A stretch of DNA of 64,000 nucleotides from positions 1-64,000 of the forward strand of contig VGWJ01000005.1 of assembly GCA_016873635.1 (NCBI GenBank), given 5' to 3'. The notes under the pieces are model-generated. The model searched no databases. It was not told the DNA's origin and saw only the letters and a program-made list of their open reading frames with translations. A program made the translations under genes and the position numbers. Below are positions 36,047 to 44,674 of this stretch, piece by piece; within the stretch, counting starts at the first letter, position 1, and each line of letters starts with the position of its first letter. Source of the stretch: Lentisphaerota bacterium. GTDB taxonomy: Bacteria > Verrucomicrobiota > Kiritimatiellia > UBA8416 > VGWJ01.

Positions 36047-36720
36047 CCGCCCGAGGCGATCCAGGCGTTCACGGCCACGATCGTCTCGTTGGCGTATTTC
36101 TGCAGGACGATGGCGCTGTCCTGCCCGATGCCGACCAGCAGGCCGGCCACGATGCCGCGCAGAACGAAGTCGTCCGAGACGGCGAGCAGGTAGTAGAGCG
36201 AATAGAAAGGCACGAGCAGGCAAAGCACGCCCTGGAAGATGGAATCGCTGAAGGCTTTGAGCAGGATCAACAGGTGCAGCGCCAGAAGCGCCAGCGGCCC
36301 GACGCGCGGAATGTATTCAAGGTATTCCCGGGAAAGCAGGCCCGCGTAGCGGGCCAGGCCGCAGATCGAGCCGAGAGCTATGAACAGCACCCATCCGCCC
36401 AGCGCGCCGCTCCAACGCAGGCGCGGCTTGCTGAGCCGCCGGGCGGCATCCTCGCGCGCCGCCTTGATGATGTCGGGCTGCGAGAGGATCTCGGTCGCCG
36501 CCTCGCGCTGGCGCCGTTTCGCGGGGCGTTTCCCGGGCGACGCCTCGGCCGGCGCCGTCCGTGGCACTTCCTTCAGGCGGAGTCGTCCGCTGACCTTGGG
36601 GATATGCGCGCGCGTCAGCTTCGCGCCGCAGCCGTGGCACAGAAGCGCGTCGGCGTGCGCGTCGGCGGGCAGGCTGGCCGTCTTGCCGCAATTCGTACAA
36701 CGGATCTGAACGTGGCCCAT
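36043..36720 (-). CDS. zinc-ribbon multi-pass membrane protein
   Basis: A 225-residue protein with an N-terminal zinc ribbon (IRCTNCGKTASLPADAHADA then LCHGCGAKLTR, C-x2-C ... C-x2-C), a basic linker (GKRPAKRRQREAATE), and three or four hydrophobic segments (ALGGWVLFIALGSICGLA, VGPLALLALHLLILLKAF, GVLCLLVPFYSLYYLLAV, GIVAGLLVGIG). I do not recognise the family. It overlaps the NSS transporter start by four bases, so the two are translationally coupled and may work together. Confidence 0.8.
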   Translation of the reverse strand: MGHVQIRCTNCGKTASLPADAHADALLCHGCGAKLTRAHIPKVSGRLRLKEVPRTAPAEASPGKRPAKRRQREAATEILSQPDIIKAAREDAARRLSKPRLRWSGALGGWVLFIALGSICGLARYAGLLSREYLEYIPRVGPLALLALHLLILLKAFSDSIFQGVLCLLVPFYSLYYLLAVSDDFVLRGIVAGLLVGIGQDSAIVLQKYANETIVAVNAWIASGG

Positions 36721-36744
36721 GGCTCTCCATGCTTCCCGCGGGCT

Positions 36745-36774
36745 ACGCTAGAACGCCGCGCCGTTGAAGGGCAA
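36745..36774 (-). promoter_or_regulatory. possible promoter of the zinc-ribbon/NSS operon
   Basis: On the minus strand TTGCCC (36774-36769), 18 bases, TAGCGT (36750-36745), 25 bases before ATG 36720. The same TTGnnn-18-TAGCGT layout precedes the gene at 39402. Confidence 0.35.
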
Positions 36775-36884
36775 GCGAAAAAGAGAGGCCACATTTTCCC
36801 TTGCGGACGCCGGGGCGAAATGGCACCATTCCCCGTTTTCGCGGCGCGAAAAGGGCGCGAAACGACACGGGAGACGCAGAAGAA

Positions 36885-37127
36885 ATGGCGGTTTCAGTAA
36901 GGTTGAGAAGAACCGGCGGCAAGAACGAAGTGAGCTATCGCGTGGTGGCCGCCGACAGGCGCAGCCCGCGCGACGGCCGCTTTGTCGAGATCCTGGGGTG
37001 GTACGATCCCAAGCGGCAGGGCGTGAACTTCGAGCTGAAGCGCGACCGCATCGAGTACTGGCGACAGCGCGGGGCGCAGATCAGCGACACCGTGCGCAGC
37101 CTGCTCGCCCGCGCGCCCAAGGCATAG
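36885..37127 (+). CDS. rpsP: 30S ribosomal protein bS16
   Basis: An 80-residue ribosomal protein with the family pattern VRLRRTGGKNEVSYRVVAAD, RRSPRDGRFVEILGWYDP and WRQRGAQISDTVRSLL. ATG 36885 (MAVSVRLRR) is used; the 28 upstream residues are not part of the family. It heads the rpsP-trmD-rplS cluster. A GC-rich inverted repeat (CCGTTTTCGC ... GCGAAAAGGG, about 36833-36854) lies about 30 bases upstream and may be a leader hairpin. Confidence 0.96.
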   Translation: MAVSVRLRRTGGKNEVSYRVVAADRRSPRDGRFVEILGWYDPKRQGVNFELKRDRIEYWRQRGAQISDTVRSLLARAPKA

Positions 37128-37164
37128 CGCGGCGGCGGGCGCCGGACCGGCGTACGAGACCGGC

Positions 37165-37869
37165 ATGAACGAGCCGCTCGCGATTGACGTGGTGACGATC
37201 TTCCCCCGCATGCTGGATGGGTTCCTGGGGGAGAGCATGCTCCGCCGGGCAGTCGCCCGGGGCGCGGCGCGGATCCGGGCGATTGACCTGCGTGAGTTCA
37301 CGCGGGACGCGCACCGCACGACCGACGATCGCCCCTACGGGGGCGGGCCGGGCATGATCATGAAGCCCGAGCCGATCGTCGAAGCGGTGGAATCGGTTCG
37401 GACGGAAGCCGCGCGGGTGGTGCTGATGACCCCCCAGGGGCGGCGCTTCGACCAGGCGGTCGCGGCGGAGATGGCGGGCGCGCGGCACCTGGTGTTCGTC
37501 TGCGGGCACTACGAGGGCGTGGACGAGCGGGTGCGGCAGTATTTCGGGGCCGAGGAACTGTCCGTCGGCGATTTCGTGCTGACGAACGGGGTTGTTGCCG
37601 CCGCGGTGGTGATTGACGCCGTGGTCAGGCTTCTGCCGGGCGTGCTGGGCGCCGGAGACGGCGCCGTGGCGGAAGAGTCATTCAGCGGCGGGCTGCTCGA
37701 ATACCCGCAGTACACGCGGCCGGAGGTTTACCGGGGCATGCGCGTGCCGGAGGTCCTGCTCTCCGGCAACCACGAGCGGATCGCGCGCTGGCGCCGGGAA
37801 CAGGCGGAGCAGCGAACGATGGCGCGGCGGCCGGACTTGATGGCGCCGTCCGCGGGATCCGGCGATTGA
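37165..37869 (+). CDS. trmD: tRNA (guanine-N1)-methyltransferase
   Basis: A 234-residue SPOUT enzyme that makes m1G37 in tRNAs. Visible motifs are IDVVTIFPRMLDGFLGESML, RTTDDRPYGGGPGMIMKPEP, MTPQGRRFDQ, CGHYEGVDERV, and the knot region SVGDFVLTNGVVAAAVVIDA followed by VRLLPGVLG. The knot motif usually reads TGGE; here it is TNGV, a change reported by eye only. It starts 37 bases after rpsP, where rimM normally sits. Confidence 0.96.
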   Translation: MNEPLAIDVVTIFPRMLDGFLGESMLRRAVARGAARIRAIDLREFTRDAHRTTDDRPYGGGPGMIMKPEPIVEAVESVRTEAARVVLMTPQGRRFDQAVAAEMAGARHLVFVCGHYEGVDERVRQYFGAEELSVGDFVLTNGVVAAAVVIDAVVRLLPGVLGAGDGAVAEESFSGGLLEYPQYTRPEVYRGMRVPEVLLSGNHERIARWRREQAEQRTMARRPDLMAPSAGSGD

Positions 37870-37895
37870 CGCGCCGGCGGGAAAGGAAGACGGTC

Positions 37896-38249
37896 ATGAT
37901 CGCTAAGGTGATGGAAAAGATCGCGGGCGAGCAGAAGAAGGCGGAAGTTCCGGTCTTCGCCGTGGGCGACAACGTGCGCGTGCACGCGCGGATCAGCGAG
38001 GGCGGCAAGGAGCGCATACAGGTGTTTGCCGGGCGGGTAATCGCCCGCGACGGCGCGGGACACACCGAGACGTTCACGGTGCGCCGCGTCTCGCACGGGG
38101 TGGGCGTGGAGCGCGTGTTTCCCGTGCACTCGCCGCACGTGGCGCGCATCGAGATCGAATCCTCGGGGCACGCCCGGCGCGCCAAGCTCTACTATCTGCG
38201 GGGGCGCGCGGGCAAGCAGACGCGTCTGCGCGAAAGGACCCGCAAGTAG
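37896..38249 (+). CDS. rplS: 50S ribosomal protein bL19
   Basis: A 117-residue ribosomal protein at the interface of the subunits. The family core is FAVGDNVRVHARISEGGKER, IQVFAGRVIARDGAGHTETF, VRRVSHGVGVERVFPVHSPH and RRAKLYYLRGRAGKQTRLRE. ATG 37896 (MIAKVMEK) has an upstream GAAAGGAAG SD and fits the family length; the ten earlier residues are rejected. It follows trmD by 26 bases. Confidence 0.96.
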   Translation: MIAKVMEKIAGEQKKAEVPVFAVGDNVRVHARISEGGKERIQVFAGRVIARDGAGHTETFTVRRVSHGVGVERVFPVHSPHVARIEIESSGHARRAKLYYLRGRAGKQTRLRERTRK

Positions 38250-38281
38250 CCGGGCGCCCCGCGGCAAGGGAAGCAGCGCAC

Positions 38282-38923
38282 TTGCTCTCCTACGAACGTC
38301 AGCTCTGGCAGCGGAACGTGCGCGCGGTGGCCGGCGTTGACGAGGTCGGCCGCGGCCCGCTGGCGGGGCCCGTAATGGCCGCGGCGGTGGTCTTCGACCC
38401 GCAGTTCGCCGCGGCCGAAGAACACGGCCTGCTCGAAGGGCTCACCGATTCCAAGCTCCTCACCGCGCGACGGCGCGAGGAGTTCTTCCGCCTGCTCGCG
38501 GACGCGCCCGGCGTGCGCGTGGGCCTGGGCGTGGCCGACGTGGCGGAGATCGACGAGCTCAACATCATGCGCGCCACGCACCTGGCCATGCTGCGCGCCG
38601 TCGCCGACCTGGTCCCGCCCCCCGAGCACGCGCTGATCGACGGGTGCGCCGTGCCCGGCATGCCCTGTCCCTGCACGGCGATCGTGGGCGGCGACTCCAA
38701 GAGCCTTTCCGTGGCCGCCGCCAGCGTCGTGGCCAAGGTCGTCCGCGACCACCGCATGCGGGAGTACGATGCCGTGTACCCGCAATACGGATTCGCGCGG
38801 CACAAGGGCTACGGATCGGCCACGCACATCCAGGCCCTGTTCGAGTACGGGCCCTGCCCGATTCACCGGCGCTCGTTCCGCCCGGTGCGCGAGGCGGCGG
38901 CCATCCTGGGGCGGGACCGCTGA
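38282..38923 (+). CDS. rnhB: ribonuclease HII
   Basis: A 213-residue enzyme that cuts RNA in RNA/DNA hybrids at single ribonucleotides. The catalytic Asp-Glu motif is in VAGVDEVGRGPLAGPVMAAA, with the later acidic site in ALIDGCAVPG and the tail YPQYGFARHKGYGSATHIQA. The likely start is TTG 38282 with AAGGGAAG upstream; no in-frame ATG exists before the conserved part. It is 32 bases after rplS, a common gene order. Confidence 0.94.
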   Translation: MLSYERQLWQRNVRAVAGVDEVGRGPLAGPVMAAAVVFDPQFAAAEEHGLLEGLTDSKLLTARRREEFFRLLADAPGVRVGLGVADVAEIDELNIMRATHLAMLRAVADLVPPPEHALIDGCAVPGMPCPCTAIVGGDSKSLSVAAASVVAKVVRDHRMREYDAVYPQYGFARHKGYGSATHIQALFEYGPCPIHRRSFRPVREAAAILGRDR

Positions 38924-38928
38924 AAGCG

Positions 38929-39318
38929 ATGCGCGCCCACCTGGAAAGCGGCCTGTGGGGCGAGGCGGTCGCGGCGCGGGCCCTGCGCCGCAAGGGCTGG
39001 CGGATCCTGGGGCGGCGCGTGCGCGTCGACGCCCGCGACGAGATCGACATCGTGGCGCGGGACGGGAAGGCGCTCGTGTTCGTCGAAGTCAAGACGCGCG
39101 CGCGCGAGGAATTCGGGCGGCCGCTGGAAGCCGTCGACCGCAAGAAGCGGCGCGTCCTTTCGCGGGCGGCGCTGCGCTACCTGAACCGCCTGGGCGATCC
39201 GCGTGTGTGTTTCCGCTTCGACGTCGTGGAGGTCGTGGGGGCCCCGGGCGACAAACGCCCCGAAGTCAGGCATTTCGACAACGCTTTCGTCCTCGACCGG
39301 CGCTACGACCTGCCGTGA
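38929..39318 (+). CDS. YraN/UPF0102 family endonuclease-like protein
   Basis: A 129-residue protein of the UPF0102 family, restriction-endonuclease-like fold. Signature: LWGEAVAARALRRKGWRILG, RDEIDIVARDGKALVFVEVK (the D-x-[ED]-x-V-K core) and RKKRRVLSRAALRYLNR. Its role is unknown, with links to DNA repair and conjugation proposed. ATG 38929 lies five bases after the rnhB stop, in the classical rnhB-yraN order. Confidence 0.92.
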   Translation: MRAHLESGLWGEAVAARALRRKGWRILGRRVRVDARDEIDIVARDGKALVFVEVKTRAREEFGRPLEAVDRKKRRVLSRAALRYLNRLGDPRVCFRFDVVEVVGAPGDKRPEVRHFDNAFVLDRRYDLP

Positions 39319-39345
39319 GGCCCCGCTGGCAAACCGCGAACGGCA

Positions 39346-39375
39346 TTGAGGCGCGGCGGGGCGCTGTGCTAGCGT
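39346..39375 (+). promoter_or_regulatory. promoter candidate for the SUMF gene
   Basis: TTGAGG (39346-39351), 18 bases, TAGCGT (39370-39375); the SD AAGGAGGAGG follows and ATG is at 39402. Confidence 0.4.
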
Positions 39376-39401
39376 AGTCCGCGACAAGGAGGAGGACCGT
39401 T

Positions 39402-41255
39402 ATGCAAGCAAGACCGTCGAGCTTTGCCGCCCTGGGCGTGACTCTGGCGCTCGGCCTGGCGACCGCGTGCCTGGCGCTGGAATACGCCCAGCTTTCCGAG
39501 GAAGCCAGGAAACTCGTGCCCGAGGCCAAAATGGTCCAGGTCACGGACGCGGACGGCGCCGTCTATGAAGGCGCCGTGGTCAGCGACGACCCGGAGAAGA
39601 TCGTGATCCGCGTGCGCAAGTCCGGCGCGGCCACGATGTCGAAGCTCTTCAGGAAAGCGGCGGTGCGCGGCGTGCGGCCCATGCCCGTGGACGACGCGTT
39701 CGCCGCCAAGCTGCTGGAGATCGAGATCGATCCGCCGGAGGCGCTTCCCGCGGCGGAATACCGGCGCCTGGAGGCGCTGCACGCCGAGTTTCTGAAGCTT
39801 TCCCCCCAGCACGCGCAAACGGGGCCGGTCGCGGAACGGCTGGCCTCGATCCGGGAATGCATCACGATGCTGGACCGGGGCATGGAGCGCATCAGGGGCC
39901 AGTGGCTGGCGCCGGTGCAGGCGGCCGTAATGAAGTTCGCCGTGTACACGGAGCAGATCGCGCAGGTGGAAGGGCAGGGCGACTGGGCCTCGAACGCCAG
40001 GCTCAAGGCCACCCGCGACGAGCTGGTCGAGAAGCGGGCGGCCACGGCGCGCAGCCTGCCCGGACTCATGCAGGCCCACGTGCCCAAGCTGCTGACCGAA
40101 AAGGCGTTCAAGGACGCCGTGGACGAGTGCATGGCGTTCCTGCGGTTCTGGATGGACCAGGTGGTGGCGAAGCGCGGGCCGGCGGCCGAAGCCATCCGCG
40201 AGATGGATTTCGGCTATATCCTGCGCATGGAACGCAGCGTCATGGAGGCGTACCGCGCGGCGGGCAAGGGCGCCGAGCCTCCGCCGCGCGGCCTCGGCGT
40301 GCCGCCGGACATGGTCTACATCCCCGGCGGATACTTCCTCATGGGGAGCGCCGTCGAGGATCCCAACGCCGACGACTTCCCGCTGCACATCGTGTTCGTG
40401 AGTCCCTTCCTGCTCGACCGGCGCGAAGTCTCCAACGCCGCGTACCGCAAATTCGTCGAGCACGTCAAAGCCACCGGCGACTACTCCACGGCGCACCCGG
40501 ACGCCCCGCCGCTGAAGAAGCACGACGCCGACGGCTGGAGCCGTCCGGAGCTCGGCGGCGACAAGCAGCCCGTCGTGGGCGTGGACTGGTACGACGCCTA
40601 CGCCTACGCGAAATGGGTCGGCAAACGCCTGCCCACCGAAGCGGAGTGGGAGAAGGCGGCGCGCGGCATGGACGGCCGCCTGTACACCTGGGGCGACGGC
40701 GACCCCGCCTCGACGTGCGGCGTGAACTGGCAGGGCGGCCGCGATTTCATCGCCTCGGAGATGGATCGCCAGAACCCGGCGGAGCCGCCGCAGGACCGGT
40801 TCGGCTGCGGCTGCGTCAAGGAGATCGAGACGACCCCGCCGCCGCCGACGCGGCTGCCCGCCGTGACCTGGGACACGGACAAGACGCTTCCGGAGCGCGC
40901 GCTGGTCGCCATCGAGAACGATCTCATGGAATGGACGAAGGAATGCGCGTCGCCCTTCCCCCTGCTGCACATGGCCGGCAACGCCGCCGAATGGGTGAGC
41001 GACGCGTACGCGCGCGACTACTACCGGTCGTCGCCCGTGTACGATCCGGCCGGACCGGAGGCGCCCGCCGCCGGCGCCGGCGCGCCGGCGCCTCACGTTT
41101 TCCGGGGCGGATCATACCTGACCGCGGATCCGCGCGAGCTGGCGACCTTCTGGCGCGGCAACGCGTCGAACCGGACCGTCGCGGACGGCAACGACGGCGG
41201 CGGCAACCCCATGATCGGCTTCCGCTGCGCCAGGTCGCTCGATATCGTGCGGTAA
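39402..41255 (+). CDS. exported protein with C-terminal SUMF1-like domain
   Basis: A 617-residue protein. The signal peptide is residues 1-25 (ALGVTLALGLATACLA). A small beta segment (VQVTDADGAVYEGAVVSDDP) and an alpha-helical middle (120-290, tryptophan- and lysine-rich, TARSLPGLMQAHVPKLL) precede a SUMF1 domain (305-617: DMVYIPGGYFLMGSAVEDPN, RREVSNAAYRKFVEHVKATG, GVDWYDAYAYAKWVGKRLPT, EAEWEKAARGMDGRLYTWGD, HMAGNAAEWVSDAY, VFRGGSY, MIGFRCARS). This copy is closest to canonical FGE folds, but the active-site cysteine pair after RGGSY is missing. A strong SD precedes ATG 39402. Confidence 0.88.
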   Translation: MQARPSSFAALGVTLALGLATACLALEYAQLSEEARKLVPEAKMVQVTDADGAVYEGAVVSDDPEKIVIRVRKSGAATMSKLFRKAAVRGVRPMPVDDAFAAKLLEIEIDPPEALPAAEYRRLEALHAEFLKLSPQHAQTGPVAERLASIRECITMLDRGMERIRGQWLAPVQAAVMKFAVYTEQIAQVEGQGDWASNARLKATRDELVEKRAATARSLPGLMQAHVPKLLTEKAFKDAVDECMAFLRFWMDQVVAKRGPAAEAIREMDFGYILRMERSVMEAYRAAGKGAEPPPRGLGVPPDMVYIPGGYFLMGSAVEDPNADDFPLHIVFVSPFLLDRREVSNAAYRKFVEHVKATGDYSTAHPDAPPLKKHDADGWSRPELGGDKQPVVGVDWYDAYAYAKWVGKRLPTEAEWEKAARGMDGRLYTWGDGDPASTCGVNWQGGRDFIASEMDRQNPAEPPQDRFGCGCVKEIETTPPPPTRLPAVTWDTDKTLPERALVAIENDLMEWTKECASPFPLLHMAGNAAEWVSDAYARDYYRSSPVYDPAGPEAPAAGAGAPAPHVFRGGSYLTADPRELATFWRGNASNRTVADGNDGGGNPMIGFRCARSLDIVR

Positions 41256-41263
41256 AGGCCGTT

Positions 41264-42050
41264 CTATACGAACAGCGTCATGTTCGCTTCGTCGGCTTCG
41301 GCCAGGAACGCGGCAACGCCGCCGAATTCGATTCCGTCGCGCAGCTCCGCCCTGGTGAGGCCCATCACGCCCATGGACATGGTGCAGGCCACGAGGCGCA
41401 CGCCGGACGCCACGGCCTGATCGATGAGGCTGGCGAGGCTGTCCACGTTCTTCCTGCGCATGACGTGCTTCATCATGGCCGTGCCCATGCCCAGCATGCT
41501 CATCCTGGACAAGCCGAGGCGGCCGGGCCCCTTGGGCATCATCATTCCGAACATGCGGTCAAGAAAGCCCTTGCCCGGAGCCTGCGGCCCGGTCCGGCGC
41601 AACACGTTCAGGCCCCAGAAGGTGAAGAACATGGTCACCTGCTGCGGGGGACGGCCGGGGCGCCTGCCTGTCCTCCGCGTAGGAGACAACGGGCGGCTCG
41701 GGCTCGGCCGGGCACACGCCGGCGCCGTGCCAGGCGCAGAACGTCATGGTGCCGCCCGACAGCGATGCGGCGCGGAAGCCCTTCTGACGCAGGACGCGGT
41801 AGGCGAGGTAGCTGCGGAAGCCCACCTTGCAGTAGACGAAAACCGGCCGCTCGCGATCGAGCTTTTCCAGCGAACGCCGCAGCCGTCCCAGCGGAATGTT
41901 CACCGCTCCCGGTATGTGCCAGAGCTCGTACTCCTGGGGCGTGCGCACGTCCAGCACGACGCCGCGCGCGGTCTGCTCCGGGTAGTCTTCCGGGTTCCAC
42001 GTTTCCAGATGAGCGAGAGGTGGCTGGAAACCTACAAATATGTCAAATAT
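41264..42050 (-). pseudogene. decayed rhodanese/DsrE2 part of a CoA-disulfide reductase
   Basis: Reading leftwards from 42050, one frame encodes a rhodanese domain (VVLDVRTPQEYELWHIPGAV, VFVYCKVGFRSYLAYRVL, SLSGGTMTFCAWHG) including the active-site Cys. Near 41650 a frame shift and deletion join it to another frame (to 41264) encoding the C-terminal part of DsrE2 (VTMFFTFWGLNVLRR, MMKHVMRRKNVDSLASLIDQ, VACTMSMGVMGLTRAELRDG). In intact proteins these belong to one enzyme: FAD reductase-rhodanese-TusA-DsrE2. Here the FAD part, TusA and the DsrE2 N-terminus are gone. Confidence 0.75.
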
Positions 42051-42167
42051 TTAATATCACGCATGCGAACATGCCCGCCGCCGGAGAGGGCCGCGGGGCG
42101 GAAGGGCCGGCGGGCGGCGCCGACCGGATGCCGCGGAAGCGCCGCGGCGCGGCGCTCCAATACGCGC

Positions 42168-42196
42168 TTGCGCGCCGCGGGGGCGGCGGCTAGATT
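42168..42196 (+). promoter_or_regulatory. promoter candidate for the GH2 gene
   Basis: TTGCGC (42168-42173), 17 bases, TAGATT (42191-42196), then SD GGAAGGAAA and ATG 42219. Confidence 0.45.
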
Positions 42197-42218
42197 CGCG
42201 CTTCGTCGGAAGGAAACG

Positions 42219-44030
42219 ATGAAAGGCATGAATAGAAAGCGCTCGAAAACCGCGAGTCCCCGGCGGATCCCGCGTCCCGAATATCCGCGGCCCCAGTTTG
42301 AACGCGCCGAGTGGATCAACCTCAACGGGCCCTGGAGCTACTGCTTCGATTTCGGCGTTTCGGGAATGGACCGCCGCCTCTTCGAGCGCAAGGGGTTCGA
42401 CGGGCGCATCATCGTGCCGTTCTGTCCGGAGAGCGAACTGTCCGGGGTGGGGCACAGGGATTTCATCCAGGCCATGTGGTATCACCGGCGGATCGCGGTG
42501 CCGGCGGGCTGGGCCGGCAGGGACGTGCTCCTGAATTTCGGCGGCGTGGACTACGAGTGCGAGCTGTTTGTCGACGGCAAGCCGGCGGGCGCGCACTTCG
42601 GCGGCACCGTCTCGTTCAGTTTCGACATCACGGCGTTTGTGCGGCCCGGCGGCGCGCACGACATTGTGCTGCGCGTGGCCGACAACATGCGCGCCGCCAG
42701 GCAGCCTTGCGGCAAACAGAACTGGTGGGGCTATTGGTCGTCCGGATGCGTGTATACCCGCACGACCGGAATCTGGCAGACGGTCTGGCTGGAGCCGGTG
42801 GACAGGCGCGGCCTGAAGGACGTTCACATTGTGCCCGACCTGGACGCCGGGCGGTTTGTCGTCACGCCCCGCTTCCGCGGCGTCGAGCGCGGCCAGACTT
42901 TGCGCGCCGCGGCCCTGGCCGGCGGGAAGGCGGTGGCGCGGGCGGAAGGGCCGGCCCTGGACGGCGCGCCGCTGATCCTGCCCCTGAAGAAGCCCAGAAC
43001 ATGGTCGCCGGGAAGCCCCTTCCTGTACGACCTGGCCCTCGAGGTGGCCGACGGATCGGGCCGGGTCGTGGATGCCGTTCGCAGCTACGCCGGAATGCGC
43101 AAGATCCACGTTGAGGGGGACCGGGTCTACCTCAACAACAAGGAGCTCTACCAGCGCCTGGTGCTGGACCAGGGGTTCTATCCGGAAGGGATCTGGACGG
43201 CGCCGTCGGATGAGGCGCTGAAGCGCGACATCGAACTCGCGATGCGGGCCGGATTCAACGGCGCCCGGCTGCATCAGAAAGTCTTCGAGGAGCGCTTCCA
43301 CTACTGGGCCGACCGCCTGGGCTACCTGACCTGGGGCGAATCGTCGAGCTGGGGCAGCGATCCGAATGACCTTGCCTCGGCGCGCCTGTTTCTGAGCGAG
43401 TGGCAGGCCATCGTCGTCCGCGACCGCAACCACCCGTCCCTCATCGCCTGGACGCCGCTGAACGAGACGGGGCAGGTCACCCATCCGGCCGAGCATCGTC
43501 GTTTCCACCGGGATCTGTACGCGCTCTGCAAGGACCTCGACCCGACGCGCCCCGTCAACGACGCCAGCGGTTACATTCACGCGCAGACCGATCTGTGGAC
43601 CGTGCACAACTACGAGCAGGACCCCGGCAAGCTGGCGGCGCAGCTCACCCCGGACCGCGAGAAAGGCGTCTGGCGCAACTGCCCGGAGCGCGAAGCGGCC
43701 TACGGCGGCCAGCCGTACCTGGTAGACGAGTTCGGGGGCATCAAGTGGATTCCGGGAAACCGCCGTGCGTACGCTTCCGACTCCTGGGGCTACGGCGACA
43801 CGCCGCGCAGCGAGGAGGAGTTCTACGGGCGGCTGAAAGGCCAGGTTGACGCGATTCTGGCCCGCGAGCACGTTCGGGGCTATTGCTACACGCAGCTTAC
43901 CGACGTGGAACAGGAGCAGAACGGCGTCTACAACTACGACCGCAGCGACAAGCTCGACGTCCGGCGGATCGCCGCCATCTTCGGCCGGAACCCCGCCGCG
44001 CCGCGGCGGACCGGGCTTGCCCGCCCCTAG
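42219..44030 (+). CDS. glycoside hydrolase family 2 protein
   Basis: A 603-residue retaining glycosidase of the GH2 type (beta-galactosidase/glucuronidase relatives). The sugar-binding N-terminal domain begins RPQFERAEWINLNGPWSYCF and has WYHRRIAVPAGWAGRDVLLN; an Ig-like domain follows; the TIM barrel has SLIAWTPLNETG with the acid/base Glu (N-E) and YLVDEFGGIKW with the nucleophile Glu. No signal peptide is seen, so it acts in the cytoplasm on imported oligosaccharides. ATG 42219 has a GGAAGG SD; the upstream open frame is not coding. Confidence 0.93.
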   Translation: MKGMNRKRSKTASPRRIPRPEYPRPQFERAEWINLNGPWSYCFDFGVSGMDRRLFERKGFDGRIIVPFCPESELSGVGHRDFIQAMWYHRRIAVPAGWAGRDVLLNFGGVDYECELFVDGKPAGAHFGGTVSFSFDITAFVRPGGAHDIVLRVADNMRAARQPCGKQNWWGYWSSGCVYTRTTGIWQTVWLEPVDRRGLKDVHIVPDLDAGRFVVTPRFRGVERGQTLRAAALAGGKAVARAEGPALDGAPLILPLKKPRTWSPGSPFLYDLALEVADGSGRVVDAVRSYAGMRKIHVEGDRVYLNNKELYQRLVLDQGFYPEGIWTAPSDEALKRDIELAMRAGFNGARLHQKVFEERFHYWADRLGYLTWGESSSWGSDPNDLASARLFLSEWQAIVVRDRNHPSLIAWTPLNETGQVTHPAEHRRFHRDLYALCKDLDPTRPVNDASGYIHAQTDLWTVHNYEQDPGKLAAQLTPDREKGVWRNCPEREAAYGGQPYLVDEFGGIKWIPGNRRAYASDSWGYGDTPRSEEEFYGRLKGQVDAILAREHVRGYCYTQLTDVEQEQNGVYNYDRSDKLDVRRIAAIFGRNPAAPRRTGLARP

Positions 44031-44111
44031 CCCGCAGGGCGACGGCGGGACGGTCCGCCCTACCTCGCCTCCCTGCATAACTGCGGTTACGCGCGTTTCG
44101 TCTTTGCGCTC

Positions 44112-44139
44112 TTGCGCCGCGGCGCTTAAGTGGTAGAAT
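44112..44139 (+). promoter_or_regulatory. promoter candidate for the ParB-like pair
   Basis: TTGCGC (44112-44117), 16 bases, TAGAAT (44134-44139). No other gene lies in the 185-base spacer 44031-44215, which also holds a hairpin after the GH2 gene (AGGGCG 44036-44041 with CGCCCT 44056-44061). Confidence 0.45.
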
Positions 44140-44215
44140 AGCACCCCGTGTTGGTTTGTCGATTTGCGCCCCGGCGCGGGAGCCGGCCGTCGCGCGGCCG
44201 GACAACGTGGCAAAC

Positions 44216-44674
44216 ATGCAGGTTGCGGTAAATTCGATCATCGTGACGGACCGCGTGCGGCAGGAGGTGGGCGACGTGGGGCCGCTCACGGACAGCATGA
44301 AGCTGCGCGGCCAGCTCAATCCCATCACGATCACGCGCGGCAACGAGCTGGTGGCCGGCTACCGGCGTCTGCTTGCGGCGCGCAAGCTGGGCTGGGAGCA
44401 TATCGACGCCAACATCGTGCACCGCGATTCCGAGATCGAGAAGCTGGAGATGCAGCTCGAGGAGAACGTCCACCGGAAGGATTTTTCGCCCCAGGAGCTG
44501 CTGGAAGGCTACCGCCGGCTCGAAAGACTGCGCCGCCCGAATATCTTCCGCCGCATCGGGCGGTTTCTGGGAGGGATTTTCACGCGCCTTTTCCGTCGCC
44601 GGACCGGGCGCGACAAGCTCAAGCCGGAGCCGCGCGGCCCCGCGGCCGGGTACGACGACTGGGGAGCGCCATGA
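44216..44674 (+). CDS. stand-alone ParB/Srx-like domain protein
   Basis: A 152-residue protein. Residues 5-90 are a ParB-type nucleotide-binding fold: VNSIIVTDRVRQEVGDVGPL, SMKLRGQLNPITITRGNELV, GYRRLLAARKLGWEHIDANI, LQLEENVHRKDFSPQELLEG with the E-N-x-x-R-K-D-x-x-x-x-E block. The HTH domain of chromosomal ParB is missing; a short very basic tail (RRIGRFLGGIFTRLFRRRTG) follows, which could bind nucleic acid or membrane. ATG 44216 is chosen; no good SD is visible. It overlaps the next gene (ATGA). Confidence 0.82.
   Translation: MQVAVNSIIVTDRVRQEVGDVGPLTDSMKLRGQLNPITITRGNELVAGYRRLLAARKLGWEHIDANIVHRDSEIEKLEMQLEENVHRKDFSPQELLEGYRRLERLRRPNIFRRIGRFLGGIFTRLFRRRTGRDKLKPEPRGPAAGYDDWGAP

Noticed and set aside
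34247-36193. + strand 648-residue frame opposite the NSS transporter
   Set aside because: Shadow of the transporter; its residues are Gln/Gly/Arg-rich without motifs.
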